From contig DASRFA010000016.1 of assembly GCA_035651755.1 (NCBI GenBank), positions 57,111-121,110 on the forward strand: DNA of 64,000 nucleotides, read 5' to 3'. Origin of the DNA: DASRFA01 sp035651755 (GTDB lineage Bacteria; Desulfobacterota; Binatia; UBA12015). Shown here piece by piece: positions 28,438 through 37,685 of this stretch. A program made the translations under genes and the position numbers. Each line of letters begins with the position of its first letter. The first letter of the stretch is position 1. A model generated the notes under the pieces. That model worked only from the letters and a program-made list of their open reading frames with translations. It ran no database searches and was not told the DNA's origin.

Positions 28438-28728
28438 TCAATTCCCGGCGTCGGCGATGGTCTTGATCGTCGACAGCTGGGCCGCGGACAGGACCGGCGC
28501 CGCCGGCTTGCTGTTGATGTATGCGAGCACCACGACGCTGGCAGCGCACAAGACGGCCGACGCATTGATGTTCGCGACGTGGGCGTCGACGAGCCCCTCG
28601 ATCGCTTTGTGGGAGAGCAGATCGACGAGCTGCGGTGTGTGCGGCTCTTGATGCAGGTTCAGGTAGTGCTCCACCAACGTCCGAGCCCGCGGACCGTGGA
28701 TGTGGTACTGGTTGTCGTACTCGCTCAT
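28438..28728 (-). CDS. Small hypothetical protein
   Basis: 96 residues; GGAG precedes the ATG at 28728. The first half is polar (MSEYDNQYHIHGPRART, then VEHYLNLHQEPHTPQLVDLL); the second half contains a hydrophobic stretch ASAVLCAASVVVLAYI that could be one membrane helix or a buried helix. Unrecognised. Its amino-acid composition is ordinary, unlike the Arg-rich shadow frames, which supports it being real. Upstream of, and in line with, the isoprenoid operon but 240 bp from it. Confidence 0.6.
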   Translation of the reverse strand: MSEYDNQYHIHGPRARTLVEHYLNLHQEPHTPQLVDLLSHKAIEGLVDAHVANINASAVLCAASVVVLAYINSKPAAPVLSAAQLSTIKTIADAGN

Positions 28729-28883
28729 CGGGCACTCCAGCGGGGCGAGGACCCATCGGCAAGTCGCGCCCCCGAGCGACGATGCCGGCGCGGCTTATCG
28801 CAGGCGCACGGGCGCGAAGTCAAGGTCTTTCCGTCGCTTGACGCAGCGCACCCGAGAATCAGCGTTCCGCGTCCGCCGGCTCG

Positions 28884-29393
28884 CTACGGCGATGCGGGCG
28901 GCCGCCAGGCGACCGGCGGGATCCACGTGCCCGTTCGCCGGCGCACGAGGTCCGGGAGGAGCGCCTTCGCCCAGCGCGAGAGCGGCAAGCTCGCGACATC
29001 GGACGGGGCGACGAAGCGCGCGTCGAGCGTCTCCTCGCCGTCGGGACGGAGGTCGCCGCCGAGCCGCCGGCATTCGAAAGCCGACATGACGTAGGCGACC
29101 TCGTCGCCGTTCGCGTAGCGCACCCGGAAGTCGGGGCCGCCGAAGACGCCGCACAGCCGGACGGGCTCCACGAGGAGTCCCGTCTCCTCCCACACCTCGC
29201 GCACGACCGCGTCCTGCGGCGACTCGTCGGGATCGACCGCGCCGCCGGGCGCGAGCCAGACGCCGCCGTTCGAGTGCCGCACGAGGAGCACGCGGCCGGC
29301 GTCGTCGTAGACGAGGGCGGCCGCGGACGGGACGACCATGAGGACCGAGCCGGCGCGAGCGCGGACCTCGCGAAGCCATTCGGAAATCGCCAT
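28884..29393 (-). CDS. Nudix hydrolase
   Basis: 169 residues. A full Nudix box is present: G-x5-E-x7-RE-xx-EE-x-G as GAVDPDE, SPQDAVV, REVWEETG (about residues 50-72). Members cleave nucleoside diphosphates linked to another moiety, with Mg bound by the Glu residues. MVVPSAAALVYDDAGRVLLVRH precedes it, a standard lead-in. Specific substrate cannot be assigned. Divergent from the SDR gene at 29545. Confidence 0.88.
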   Translation of the reverse strand: MAISEWLREVRARAGSVLMVVPSAAALVYDDAGRVLLVRHSNGGVWLAPGGAVDPDESPQDAVVREVWEETGLLVEPVRLCGVFGGPDFRVRYANGDEVAYVMSAFECRRLGGDLRPDGEETLDARFVAPSDVASLPLSRWAKALLPDLVRRRTGTWIPPVAWRPPASP

Positions 29394-29544
29394 GGGACCT
29401 CCGTTCGCCAACGCGTTCGCGCCGAACCGTAGACCGGCGGTTGAGGTCCGCCAACCGCCGCGCTGCAAACGCGGGACGACGTCCGACCCGGCGCAGGTTG
29501 CCGCCGCGTGCGACGCGTGCTGTACGGCGTCGGCGGAGGGCACC

Positions 29545-30306
29545 ATGGCAGAGACGGCGAACGACCTGTTCGAGCTGCGCGACAAGGTCGCGCTCGTGAC
29601 CGGCGGCAGCCGCGGCCTCGGCCGCGAGATGGTGCTCGCGTTCGCGCGCGCCGGCGCCGACGTCGTCATCGCGAGCCGGAAGCTCGACACCTGCCAGGAG
29701 GTCGCGCGCGAGGTCGAGAAGCTCGGACGGCGCGCGCTCCCGCACGCCTGCCACGTCGGCAAGTGGGACGACCTCGACCGGCTCGCCGACGCCGCCTACG
29801 AGCGCTTCGGCAAGGTCGACGTGCTCGTCAACAACGCCGGCATGTCGCCGCTCTACCCGTCGCTCGCGGAGGTGAGCGAGTCGCTCTGGGACAAGGTGCT
29901 CGGCGTGAACCTGAAGGGGCCCTTCCGGCTGTCGGCGAACGTCGGAACGCGCATGTCGGCCGGCGCCGGCGGGTCGATCATCAACGTGAGCAGCATCGCC
30001 GCGATCCGCCCGACCCCGATCGAGACCCCGTACGCGGCCGCGAAGGCCGGCCTCAACGCGCTCACGATCGCGTTCGCGCACGCGTTCGGGCCGAAGGTGC
30101 GCGTCAACTGCATCATGGCCGGGCCCTTCCTGACCGACATCTCGAAGGCGTGGGCGCCCGAGACGCTGCAGCACCTCGGGCGGACGTCCGCGCTCCGGCG
30201 CGCGGGCGAGCCGAACGAGGTCGTCGGCGCGGCGCTCTACTTCGCGTCGGCGGCGTCGAGCTTCACGACCGGCGCGATCCTGCAGATCGACGGCGGCCGG
30301 CCGTAG
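29545..30306 (+). CDS. Short-chain dehydrogenase/reductase
   Basis: 253 residues from ATG 29545 behind GGAGGG. Rossmann motif TGGSRGLG (about 18-25), NNAG (about 95), Ser in INVSSIAAI (about 150), and YAAAK (about 165) form the SDR catalytic set; the C-terminal TGAILQIDGG is classical. NAD(P)-dependent oxidoreduction of an alcohol or ketone, substrate unknown; ASRK after the second strand suggests NADPH preference. Confidence 0.9.
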   Translation: MAETANDLFELRDKVALVTGGSRGLGREMVLAFARAGADVVIASRKLDTCQEVAREVEKLGRRALPHACHVGKWDDLDRLADAAYERFGKVDVLVNNAGMSPLYPSLAEVSESLWDKVLGVNLKGPFRLSANVGTRMSAGAGGSIINVSSIAAIRPTPIETPYAAAKAGLNALTIAFAHAFGPKVRVNCIMAGPFLTDISKAWAPETLQHLGRTSALRRAGEPNEVVGAALYFASAASSFTTGAILQIDGGRP

Positions 30307-30307
30307 T

Positions 30308-30374
30308 CAGCAGGGGATCGCTCCCCTCGCCCCGTTCGGCCGGGCGCCACTCCCCGCGGGCTCGCTTCGCTCGC
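30308..30374. repeat. REP-like palindromic element
   Basis: Directly behind the SDR stop: AGGGGA-TCGC-TCCCCT hairpin (30312-30327), then CGCCCCGTTCGGCC, then CACTCCCCGCGG and the 15-mer GCTCGCTTCGCTCGC (30360-30374). This is the reverse arrangement of the element at 17113-17188. It could stop transcription of the SDR gene. Confidence 0.72.
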
Positions 30375-30447
30375 GCGTGCGCGAAGCGCGCGGAGCGTGC
30401 CGGGTCGGTTCTCGCGCCTCGATGCGCCCGCGTGATACGAATGGTTC

Positions 30448-31356
30448 ATGCCCGAACGCACCCTGCCCGCGATCGCGCTCGCCGCCATGCCCGGACGCCG
30501 CCGTCAGACGATCGACGTCGGGCGGGAGATCGAGCGCGCCGGCTTCTCGGGCATCTACTGCGCGAGCTTCGGCGACGGGATGGGACTCTGCGAGGCGCTC
30601 GCGCTCACGACCGAGCGCATCGAGTTCGGGACCGCGATCGCGATCCTCTACACCCGCCATCCGAGCGACTACGCGCAGAGCGCGGCCTTCATCCACGAGC
30701 TGGCAGGCGGCCGCTTCAGGTTCGGGATCGGCGTGAGCCACGGCCCGGTGCACAAGCGGCTCGGGCTCCAGGCCGGGAAGCCGCTCGCCGACGTGCGGCG
30801 CTTCGTCGCGGACGTCCGCGCGGTACCGCGGATCGGCGAGCTGCCGCCGATCGTGCTCGCCGCGCTCCGAGACCCGATGGTGAAGCTCGCGGGCGAGATC
30901 GCGGAAGGCGTCGTGTTCGCGAACGCGGCGCGCTCGCACATGGCGCATTCGCTCGCGCTCGTCCCGGCCGCGAAGCGCGACGCCGGCTTCTTCGTCGGCA
31001 ACATGATCCCGACCTGCATCTCCGACGACGTCGCCGCCGCCGCGGCAGTCAATCGCAAGACGCTCACCGGCTACGCGATGCTGCCGAACTACCGCGAGTA
31101 CTGGAAGGCGGCGGGGTACGTCGAGGAGATGGAAGCGGTCGAGCGCGCGGTCGCCGCCGGCGAGCACGATCGCGTCCCGTCGCTGCTGTCGGATCGCTGG
31201 CTTGCCGACACGACGCTCTTCGGGAGCGCATCCGCGGTCCGCGACGGCGTCGCCGCCTGGCTCGACGCCGGCGTCGGCACGCCGATCCTCGTCCCGTCTT
31301 CGGCCTCGGGCGGCCAGATGAAGGCGATCGAGGAGCTGCTCGCGGCGTTTCGCTGA
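30448..31356 (+). CDS. LLM-class flavin-dependent oxidoreductase
   Basis: 302 residues, luciferase-like (bacterial luciferase / F420-dependent) fold: TERIEFGTAIAILYTRHP near residue 55, HELAGGRFRFGIGVSHG near 85, and a typical LADTTLFGSASAVRDGVAAW near 250. FMN- or F420-dependent oxidation or reduction; the substrate is not known. Start ATG 30448. Family members are abundant in Actinobacteria and some soil proteobacterial lineages. Confidence 0.88.
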   Translation: MPERTLPAIALAAMPGRRRQTIDVGREIERAGFSGIYCASFGDGMGLCEALALTTERIEFGTAIAILYTRHPSDYAQSAAFIHELAGGRFRFGIGVSHGPVHKRLGLQAGKPLADVRRFVADVRAVPRIGELPPIVLAALRDPMVKLAGEIAEGVVFANAARSHMAHSLALVPAAKRDAGFFVGNMIPTCISDDVAAAAAVNRKTLTGYAMLPNYREYWKAAGYVEEMEAVERAVAAGEHDRVPSLLSDRWLADTTLFGSASAVRDGVAAWLDAGVGTPILVPSSASGGQMKAIEELLAAFR

Positions 31357-31559
31357 GGCGGAAGCGCACGGCGTCCGCGCCGAGACGCGCGACGTGTGGC
31401 GGTGACGGCGGGACGACCATCACGGCGAGCCCTTCACCGTCTTCGAGCATGTCTCTCCGAGGCCTCGTGGGGCGTCGCGTGATGGTATTGACGACACCCG
31501 GACGCGCGAGCGGCGGCCGGCTCGCCGAGCAGGCCGCCACTCGCGCCGCGCGGACTCCG

Positions 31560-33128
31560 CTAGCTGACGCGTGGCAGCAGGAACGAGCCCGGGAGGGTCA
31601 CCTCGTTCGGCAGGGTCATCCAGTCGGTCGCCGCCGGGCACTGCGCGGTCGCGCACTTCGACGCAACCGAGCACAAGTAGCGGATCATGATCTGCGCCGG
31701 ATCCGGGTTGCCGTCGTCGCCCGTCCTCGTACAGCTCACGAACTGCGGATCGCGGCCGTCGGTGAAGAAGATGTTGCCGGTGATGCTGCCGTCCTGCTTG
31801 ACCGAGGTGATCGCCCACTGCTCGGCGCCGACGGGCTTGTTGATCAGGATCCGCTTGTCGTCGGACGTGGTTTGCAGGCCGCTCGGCTTGTCGGCAGCGG
31901 CGTCCTCCAGCGCGACATCTTCATCCGCCGTGTCGTCCTCGAGCGACGTCGTCCCGGCGACGCGCGGCCGGAAGAACGAGCCGGGCAGCGTCACCTCGCC
32001 CGGCAGCCCCATCCAGTCGCTCGCGCCCGGGCACTGCGCCGTCGTGCACTTCGACGAGATCGAGCAGGCGAAGCGAATCATGATCGCCGCCGGATCCTGG
32101 TTGCCGTCGTCTCCGGTCTTCATGCAGATCAGGAACTGCGGATCGCGGCCGTCGGTGAAGAAGATGTTGCCGGTCACCGAGCCGTCGTCGTTGCTCGAGA
32201 TCGCCCACTGCTCCGCGCCGACCGGCTTGTTGATCAGTACCGTCCTCCCGTCGGGCGTCGTCTGGAGGCCGCTCGGCTTCGAGGGAGGCCCGCCCGTCTT
32301 TCCCGCGATCCAGTCGATGTACCGCGAAACGCGGACATAGACGCCCGCGACGTTCGGCTTGGCGCAGCCGTTTCCGAAGCTCACGACGCCCGCCTGCTTG
32401 AAGGCGCCCTGGCCCGCCGGCACGACGAACGGCCCGCCGCTGTCGCCCTGACACGAATCCTCGCCGCCCTGCGCCGAGCCACCGGCGCACAGCATGTTGT
32501 CCGTGATGCCGCCGTCGTACTGCATGTTGCACGTCTCGTTCGAGATGATCGGCAGATTGACCTGCTTCAGGACGTCCGACGAGTTGCCACCGTCGGAGAT
32601 GTTGCCCCAGCCCGTCACGGTTCCGACCACACCGACCGCGGCCACGGTGGCCGCTTCGGCCGGGCTGACGAGCGCGACGACCTGGACGCGGTCGTTCAGC
32701 GTCGCGGCCCCCGACAGCTTGATGAGCGCGATGTCGTTGTCCTGCCCGTTCGGGTCGTAGCTCTCGTGGAGGAAGCTCTGCGCGATGCCGAACTTCTGCT
32801 GCGACGGCTCGGCCATCGCGATGTTGTGTGCGCCGAGCGTCGCCATGATCCGGTTGTCGGGGATGCGCGTCTTCGGCTGACCTTCCGCGCCCTCGAAGAA
32901 GCAGTGCGCCGCCGTCAAGACCCACTCGGGCGCGATGAGCGACCCGCCGCAGAGGGACTCGCCCGGCGACAGCCAGACCTGCCACGGCCAGGCACCCGGC
33001 TGGGCCTCTTGGCCGCCGACGATGAACGGCTCCTCCAGAGCCGCAGCCGCCGTCCGGGGTACCGCGGTCGGCGCGCCGACTGCCAGCAGAACCAGCAGGG
33101 CGCAGCAAGACCCCTTCAAATGCATCAT
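31560..33128 (-). CDS. Exported trypsin-like serine protease with two C-terminal repeat domains
   Basis: 522 residues from ATG 33128 (GGAGGACGAGGA before it). Signal peptide about 1-30. Peptidase S1 domain about 35-280: IVGGQEAQPGAWPWQV (mature N-terminus), LTAAHCF (His), DNDIALIKL (Asp), DSCQGDSGGPF (Ser230). Asp224, six before the Ser, equals chymotrypsin Asp189 and predicts trypsin specificity (Arg/Lys). Two C-terminal copies (about 285-390 and 420-522) of a Cys-containing domain are also found in the 12453-13364 protein. The residues before IVGG are a possible propeptide (AAALEEPF). Same strand as, and downstream of, a serpin. Confidence 0.95.
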   Translation of the reverse strand: MMHLKGSCCALLVLLAVGAPTAVPRTAAAALEEPFIVGGQEAQPGAWPWQVWLSPGESLCGGSLIAPEWVLTAAHCFFEGAEGQPKTRIPDNRIMATLGAHNIAMAEPSQQKFGIAQSFLHESYDPNGQDNDIALIKLSGAATLNDRVQVVALVSPAEAATVAAVGVVGTVTGWGNISDGGNSSDVLKQVNLPIISNETCNMQYDGGITDNMLCAGGSAQGGEDSCQGDSGGPFVVPAGQGAFKQAGVVSFGNGCAKPNVAGVYVRVSRYIDWIAGKTGGPPSKPSGLQTTPDGRTVLINKPVGAEQWAISSNDDGSVTGNIFFTDGRDPQFLICMKTGDDGNQDPAAIMIRFACSISSKCTTAQCPGASDWMGLPGEVTLPGSFFRPRVAGTTSLEDDTADEDVALEDAAADKPSGLQTTSDDKRILINKPVGAEQWAITSVKQDGSITGNIFFTDGRDPQFVSCTRTGDDGNPDPAQIMIRYLCSVASKCATAQCPAATDWMTLPNEVTLPGSFLLPRVS

Positions 33129-33318
33129 GGTCCTCGTCCTCCTCTCGTACGCAGAAGAGTGCGCCTCGAAGAAGACGAAGGCCGCCCGAGCCGCAGCGAT
33201 GGGCGTCGTCCTCGCGGTCGACTCTGGTTTGCCGTTCCGCGAGCTCGCGCGCGGGGCCGCCATGAATCACGGTGCCCGCGAGGCTGTCAACGGCGAATGG
33301 GCACGTCGGCCGCTGGCG

Positions 33319-34560
33319 CTAAGCGCGCGGATCGCGCACGACGCCGGCGAACAATACGGCGCCGCCCGCCCGCTCGACGATCGCCCAGACGAAGGGCCGA
33401 TCGGCGCGCACGACCAGCGGCTCCTCGCGGCGCGCAACGGCGCTCCGCAACCCGACCACGACGCCGGTCGCTGCCGCCGCCTCCGTACCTTCCTCGGTGA
33501 CGTCGACGAAACCCTCGTGCACGACCGCGGAGACGTAGAGATTCTTCGTGCCGTCGATCCCGGAGAAATCGGCGCCCCCCTCCGCGAAGGCCTGCTTCAT
33601 TCCGAGCGCTGCGAGCGCGTCCTTCAGGGACAGAGGCTTGCGTGCCGTCCAGCGGGGCAACGCGAGCTCGACCGCTCGCTGGCGCACGGCGCCCTCCCCC
33701 GGCCCCGCCCACCCGGCGCGCCATTGCGGCCCGAGCCCCTCCAGAACGCTCTTGACGCCGTCGACCGCGTCGGGAACGACCAGGACCATCGCGAGGTGCC
33801 CGCCGACGTAGGGAATCTCGCAGGCCGTCGCGGCTCCATCACCCGCACCGACCTTCCCCGCGACGAGCGCCCCGGCGCGGTGCATGAAGGGCACGTCGAC
33901 CGCCGTCTCGGGCGAAAGGCGGAAGACCTCGGATCGGGTCGCCTCCGGCCTGAACGCTTCCTCCCAGGGCGCCTTCAGGTAGACCGCGTTCGTCACCACG
34001 AGACGCGTCAGCGCGGTGACCGCAGCGCGCCCGAGGAGCTCCTCGATCTTCCCCGCGGTGTGATCGGCGACCCAGCGGTTGATCTGGCGGCGCGCTTGCT
34101 CGGAGGCACCGGCGAAATCGACCATCCCGAGGCTCGCGCCGTAGAATCGGTCGAGCAACGCCGTGAAGCCCTCCTCGATCGGCTTGCCGTCCTGCACCCA
34201 GAGTCGATCGGCGACGTCGAGCGCGATCTTCTCGCCCGCCGCGACGGCGAGGTCGTGGCGCAGTGTCGCCGCAGCGGCGCCGATCGCCTCGCGATCGTCG
34301 GGCATGCCGAGCACGGCTGCGATCTCGGCGGCCGTCTCGCCACCCGCCCCGGCGTGGGTCATGGCGAGCGCCTCCCACACGCTCGCCGGCGAGATGATCG
34401 CGTTCCCGTCCCCCGCTCTACGCACCAGCTCCCAGCCGAGACGCGCGATCCCGGGGCCTGCGGCGACGCGCTCGGCGGCCAGCGCCGGCGCGGCGCGGAG
34501 CAGCAGCACCGCCGACGGCAACAGGATCGCCAGCCCCACCGCGAGGATCAGTTCCTTCAT
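33319..34560 (-). CDS. Exported inhibitory-type serpin
   Basis: 413 residues from ATG 34560, with a signal peptide (MKELILAVGLAILLPSAV..., about 1-28). Serpin fold markers: NAIISPASVWEALAM, LVVTNAVYLKAPWEEAF, VPFMHRAG, GFVDVTEEGTEAAAAT, RPFVWAIVE and VLFAGVV. The hinge EEGTEAAAATG matches inhibitory serpins (P17-P7). Counting on gives P1 Arg372 and P1' Ser373 in GLRSAV, predicting inhibition of trypsin-type proteases. Bacterial serpins are uncommon. The neighbouring gene downstream encodes an exported trypsin with matching specificity. Confidence 0.95.
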   Translation of the reverse strand: MKELILAVGLAILLPSAVLLLRAAPALAAERVAAGPGIARLGWELVRRAGDGNAIISPASVWEALAMTHAGAGGETAAEIAAVLGMPDDREAIGAAAATLRHDLAVAAGEKIALDVADRLWVQDGKPIEEGFTALLDRFYGASLGMVDFAGASEQARRQINRWVADHTAGKIEELLGRAAVTALTRLVVTNAVYLKAPWEEAFRPEATRSEVFRLSPETAVDVPFMHRAGALVAGKVGAGDGAATACEIPYVGGHLAMVLVVPDAVDGVKSVLEGLGPQWRAGWAGPGEGAVRQRAVELALPRWTARKPLSLKDALAALGMKQAFAEGGADFSGIDGTKNLYVSAVVHEGFVDVTEEGTEAAAATGVVVGLRSAVARREEPLVVRADRPFVWAIVERAGGAVLFAGVVRDPRA

Positions 34561-34721
34561 CACGACGCTCCCCCGATGCCAGGCGCCGTACGTGACGCCC
34601 GGGAGACGTCGTCGAAGCACATTTCGAGTGCCCGCGCCGGTGCGAGCGCGACAGCAGCGCGACCGCGATTCTCGACGAGCCGAGATCCGGAGAGACACCT
34701 ACTTGGCGCAACGAACCGGCG

Positions 34722-35954
34722 TCACCAGGCGACGCGGCGGATGCGCGCGATCGCCTCCTCGACGTTCTCTCGCGAGTTGAACGCGGAGAGCCGGAAGTAG
34801 CCCTCGCCCGACGGGCCGAAGCCCGACCCCGGCGTGCCGACGACGTGCGCCTCGCCGAGCAGGCGATCGAAGAACTGCCACGACGAGAGCCCGCGCGGCG
34901 TCCGGAGCCAGATGTAGGGCGCGTTCACGCCGCCGTACACGGCGAAGCCCGCGGCGGCCAGGCCGGCGCGGATGAGAGCGGCGTTCTCGAGGTAGAAGGC
35001 GACGATGTCGCGCGTCTGGCGGCGGCCCTCGGGCGTGTACACGGCCGCGGCGGCGCGCTGGATGGGATAGGACACGCCGTTGAACTTGGTCGTGTGCCGC
35101 CGGTTCCAGAGCGCGTTCAGAGAGACCACGTCGCCGCCCGGGGCGCGCGCGGTGACGCCCTTCGGGACGACGGTGAACGCGCAGCGCGTTCCCGTGAACC
35201 CGGCCGTCTTCGAGAAGCTCCGGAACTCGATCGCCACGTCCCGCGCGCCCGGGATCTCGAAGATCGAGTGCGGGACCGCGGGGTCGGTGATGTACGCCTC
35301 GTACGCGGCATCGAACAGGAGGATCGCACCCGACGAGCGCGCGTACGCGACCCAGCGCTCGAGATCCGCGCGCGACGACGCCGCGCCGGTCGGGTTGTTG
35401 GGCGAGCAGAGGTAGACCAGGTCGACGCGCTCGGTCGGGGGAGCGGGACGAAAGTCGTTCTCGGCGGTCGCCGGCATGTAGACGACGCCGGCGTAGCGGC
35501 CGTCCGCCCCCGCCTCGCCGGTGCGGCCCGCCATCACGTTGGTGTCGAGGTAGACCGGGTAGACCGGGTCGGTCAGCGCGACGACGTTGTCGAGAGCGAA
35601 GATCTCCTGGATGTTGCCGCTGTCGCACTTCGAGCCGTCGGAGACGAAGACCTCGTCGCGCGCGACGTCGACCCCGCGCGCCGCGTAGTCGTTCTCGCGG
35701 ATGGCGTCGATCAGAAAGTCGTAGCCCTGCTCGGGCCCGTAGCCGCGAAAGCCCGCCGGCGTGCCCATCTCGTCGACCGCGGCTCGCATCGCGTCGACGA
35801 CGGCCGGCACGAGCGGGCGGGTCACGTCGCCGATCCCGAGCCGGATGACCTGCGCGGCCGGGTTCGCCTGCTGGAACGCGGCGACGCGCCGGCCGATCTC
35901 GGGGAAGAGGTAGCCCGCCTTCAGCTTCAGGTAGTGCTCGTTGACCTTCGCCAT
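34722..35954 (-). CDS. dapL: LL-diaminopimelate aminotransferase
   Basis: 410 residues, the usual length. PLP lysine in RSFSKTAGFTGTRCA; family blocks FRGYGPEQGYDFL, SDGSKCDSGNIQE, LCSPNNPTGAASS and YIWLRTPRGLSSW, all typical of DapL. It converts tetrahydrodipicolinate directly to LL-diaminopimelate with glutamate as amino donor, bypassing the DapC/D/E route to lysine and peptidoglycan. DapL is seen in Deltaproteobacteria, Chlamydiae, cyanobacteria and plants, which helps place the host. Confidence 0.95.
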   Translation of the reverse strand: MAKVNEHYLKLKAGYLFPEIGRRVAAFQQANPAAQVIRLGIGDVTRPLVPAVVDAMRAAVDEMGTPAGFRGYGPEQGYDFLIDAIRENDYAARGVDVARDEVFVSDGSKCDSGNIQEIFALDNVVALTDPVYPVYLDTNVMAGRTGEAGADGRYAGVVYMPATAENDFRPAPPTERVDLVYLCSPNNPTGAASSRADLERWVAYARSSGAILLFDAAYEAYITDPAVPHSIFEIPGARDVAIEFRSFSKTAGFTGTRCAFTVVPKGVTARAPGGDVVSLNALWNRRHTTKFNGVSYPIQRAAAAVYTPEGRRQTRDIVAFYLENAALIRAGLAAAGFAVYGGVNAPYIWLRTPRGLSSWQFFDRLLGEAHVVGTPGSGFGPSGEGYFRLSAFNSRENVEEAIARIRRVAW

Positions 35955-36170
35955 GGGGCCCGCTTACCCGTTGCCCGGTAGCGTCGCCAGGATCCAGCTC
36001 GCACCGCGCAAACCCGATAGGGCGTGCGATCTCCGGATGTCCGACGCGCTTTTTCGGCTTGAAGCTCACCGAAGGTTCGCCTAGACCGGATCTTGGCTCC
36101 ATCTACACGGACCTAGACCCGAACCTGACCCTGGAACCCGGACGAACCGGAACCGTCCACCGAGGGACCG

Positions 36171-37679
36171 ATGCCCACGAACCCGTTGAGCCGGAGGCTC
36201 GCTCACCGAGGATCGAGTCGAGCGCACCGCGAGCCCGACTTCCACCGCCGCCCGAGAGGCGCCGGCAGACCCGTCGCCGCGGCCGGCGTCGCAGCCGCGA
36301 TCGCGCTCCTCGCGCTCGCAGCGAGCGCGCCCGCCAAGGAGTGCGGCGGCGCCGTCCCGTGCGAGTGCGGCGATCGCATGATCGAGTCGACGACCCTCAC
36401 GGTCGACCTCACGAACTGCAGAGGCCGCGGCCTCGAGGTGCGGAGCGGCCTTCTCGACTGCGACGGTCACCTCATCGCGGGGCCGGGCGACCGCTTCCGC
36501 GGCGAGGGCATCTGGCTCAACAAGGCGACCGGCGTCGCGGTCCGGAACTGCGTCGTCCGGAACTTCAATCGCGGCATCCTGGTCGACGGGACGACCGACA
36601 GCGTCATCGACCACGCCGAGCTCTTCAACAACCAGATCGGGATCTGGGTCGGCGAGGGATCGGTCCGGAACGAGATCCGGAACGTGCAGGTGCACGACAA
36701 CCGCGACGAGGGCATCCACCTCGGCGGCGGATCGTCGCAGAATCTCGTGACCGACAGCGAGATGATCGCGAACAAGACCGAGAATCTCTACCTGATCCAG
36801 ACCAGCTCGAACCGCGTGATCAACAACCTGTTCGACCGCAGCACCGAGGCGTCGGTCCACCTGAAGCACGCGAAGGACAACTTCTTCTCGAAGAATCTGC
36901 TCGCCAAGCGCAACATCATGGTGCGCGGCGACTCGTCCGGGAACGTCTTCCAGAACAACCAGCTCTACAACGGCCGCTTCTCGTTCCTCGCGATCGAGGA
37001 GGACGACGTCGGCTTCTCCTACCCGCACGACAACACCGTCAAGGGCGGCCGCGTCCTGAAGGCCGGCACCTGCTTCATGTTCATCGGCGCCTACAACAAC
37101 ACCGCGACCAGCGTGCTCGCCGACAACTGCCGTCCGATGCAGGAGAAGAACGCCGGCGACGTCGTCCCGTACGGCAACAGCGTCGACCTGAACTTCATCG
37201 GCGGTGGGTCGGGCGGCGGCGGATCCGGTGGCGGCGGGGGCGGCGGCGGGGGAACCCCGTCGGATTCGCAGCTCCCCAAGGGCACGATCAAGTTCGACGA
37301 CCCGGGCCACGGCACCGACTCGCTGAAGATCAAGGGTTACTTCCTCGGCACCACGGACCTCGACGCGCTCCACGAGGACGTCGTGATCACGTTCAGCGAC
37401 GCCGGCGGCACGATCTGGAGCGTCTCCGTCCCCGCCGGCACGCTCCGCGAGAGCGGACGCAGCGCCGTCTACGAGAAGGACGACGGAGGGCTCGCGGGCG
37501 TCGACGCGATCGAGATCCGGCGCGAGAGCATCAACAGCTGGAGCTTCCGGCTCGCCGTCACCGACGACCTGTCGGCGGCGAACGAGGCGCTCATGACGAT
37601 CACGTGGCAGATCGGCGCGTCGTCGTTCTCGTTCCCCGACACGTGGACGCAGACGTCCGAGGGCTGGCGGCTGCGGTGA
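36171..37679 (+). CDS. Exported right-handed beta-helix protein with poly-Gly linker and C-terminal beta domain
   Basis: 502 residues. Signal peptide after a charged leader (about residues 35-56, cut near APA). Residues about 75-330 contain PbH1-type rungs (GIWLNKATGV, GILVDGTTD, IGIWVGEGS, GIHLGGGSS, NLYLIQTSS), as in NosD- and pectate-lyase-like helices. A natural linker of Gly/Ser (about 343-362) joins a beta-rich C-terminal domain (about 365-502: GTIKFDDPGHGTDSLKIKG). Probably surface-located, polysaccharide-active or adhesive; no enzyme class can be set. Confidence 0.85.
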   Translation: MPTNPLSRRLAHRGSSRAHREPDFHRRPRGAGRPVAAAGVAAAIALLALAASAPAKECGGAVPCECGDRMIESTTLTVDLTNCRGRGLEVRSGLLDCDGHLIAGPGDRFRGEGIWLNKATGVAVRNCVVRNFNRGILVDGTTDSVIDHAELFNNQIGIWVGEGSVRNEIRNVQVHDNRDEGIHLGGGSSQNLVTDSEMIANKTENLYLIQTSSNRVINNLFDRSTEASVHLKHAKDNFFSKNLLAKRNIMVRGDSSGNVFQNNQLYNGRFSFLAIEEDDVGFSYPHDNTVKGGRVLKAGTCFMFIGAYNNTATSVLADNCRPMQEKNAGDVVPYGNSVDLNFIGGGSGGGGSGGGGGGGGGTPSDSQLPKGTIKFDDPGHGTDSLKIKGYFLGTTDLDALHEDVVITFSDAGGTIWSVSVPAGTLRESGRSAVYEKDDGGLAGVDAIEIRRESINSWSFRLAVTDDLSAANEALMTITWQIGASSFSFPDTWTQTSEGWRLR

Positions 37680-37685
37680 TTGAAA

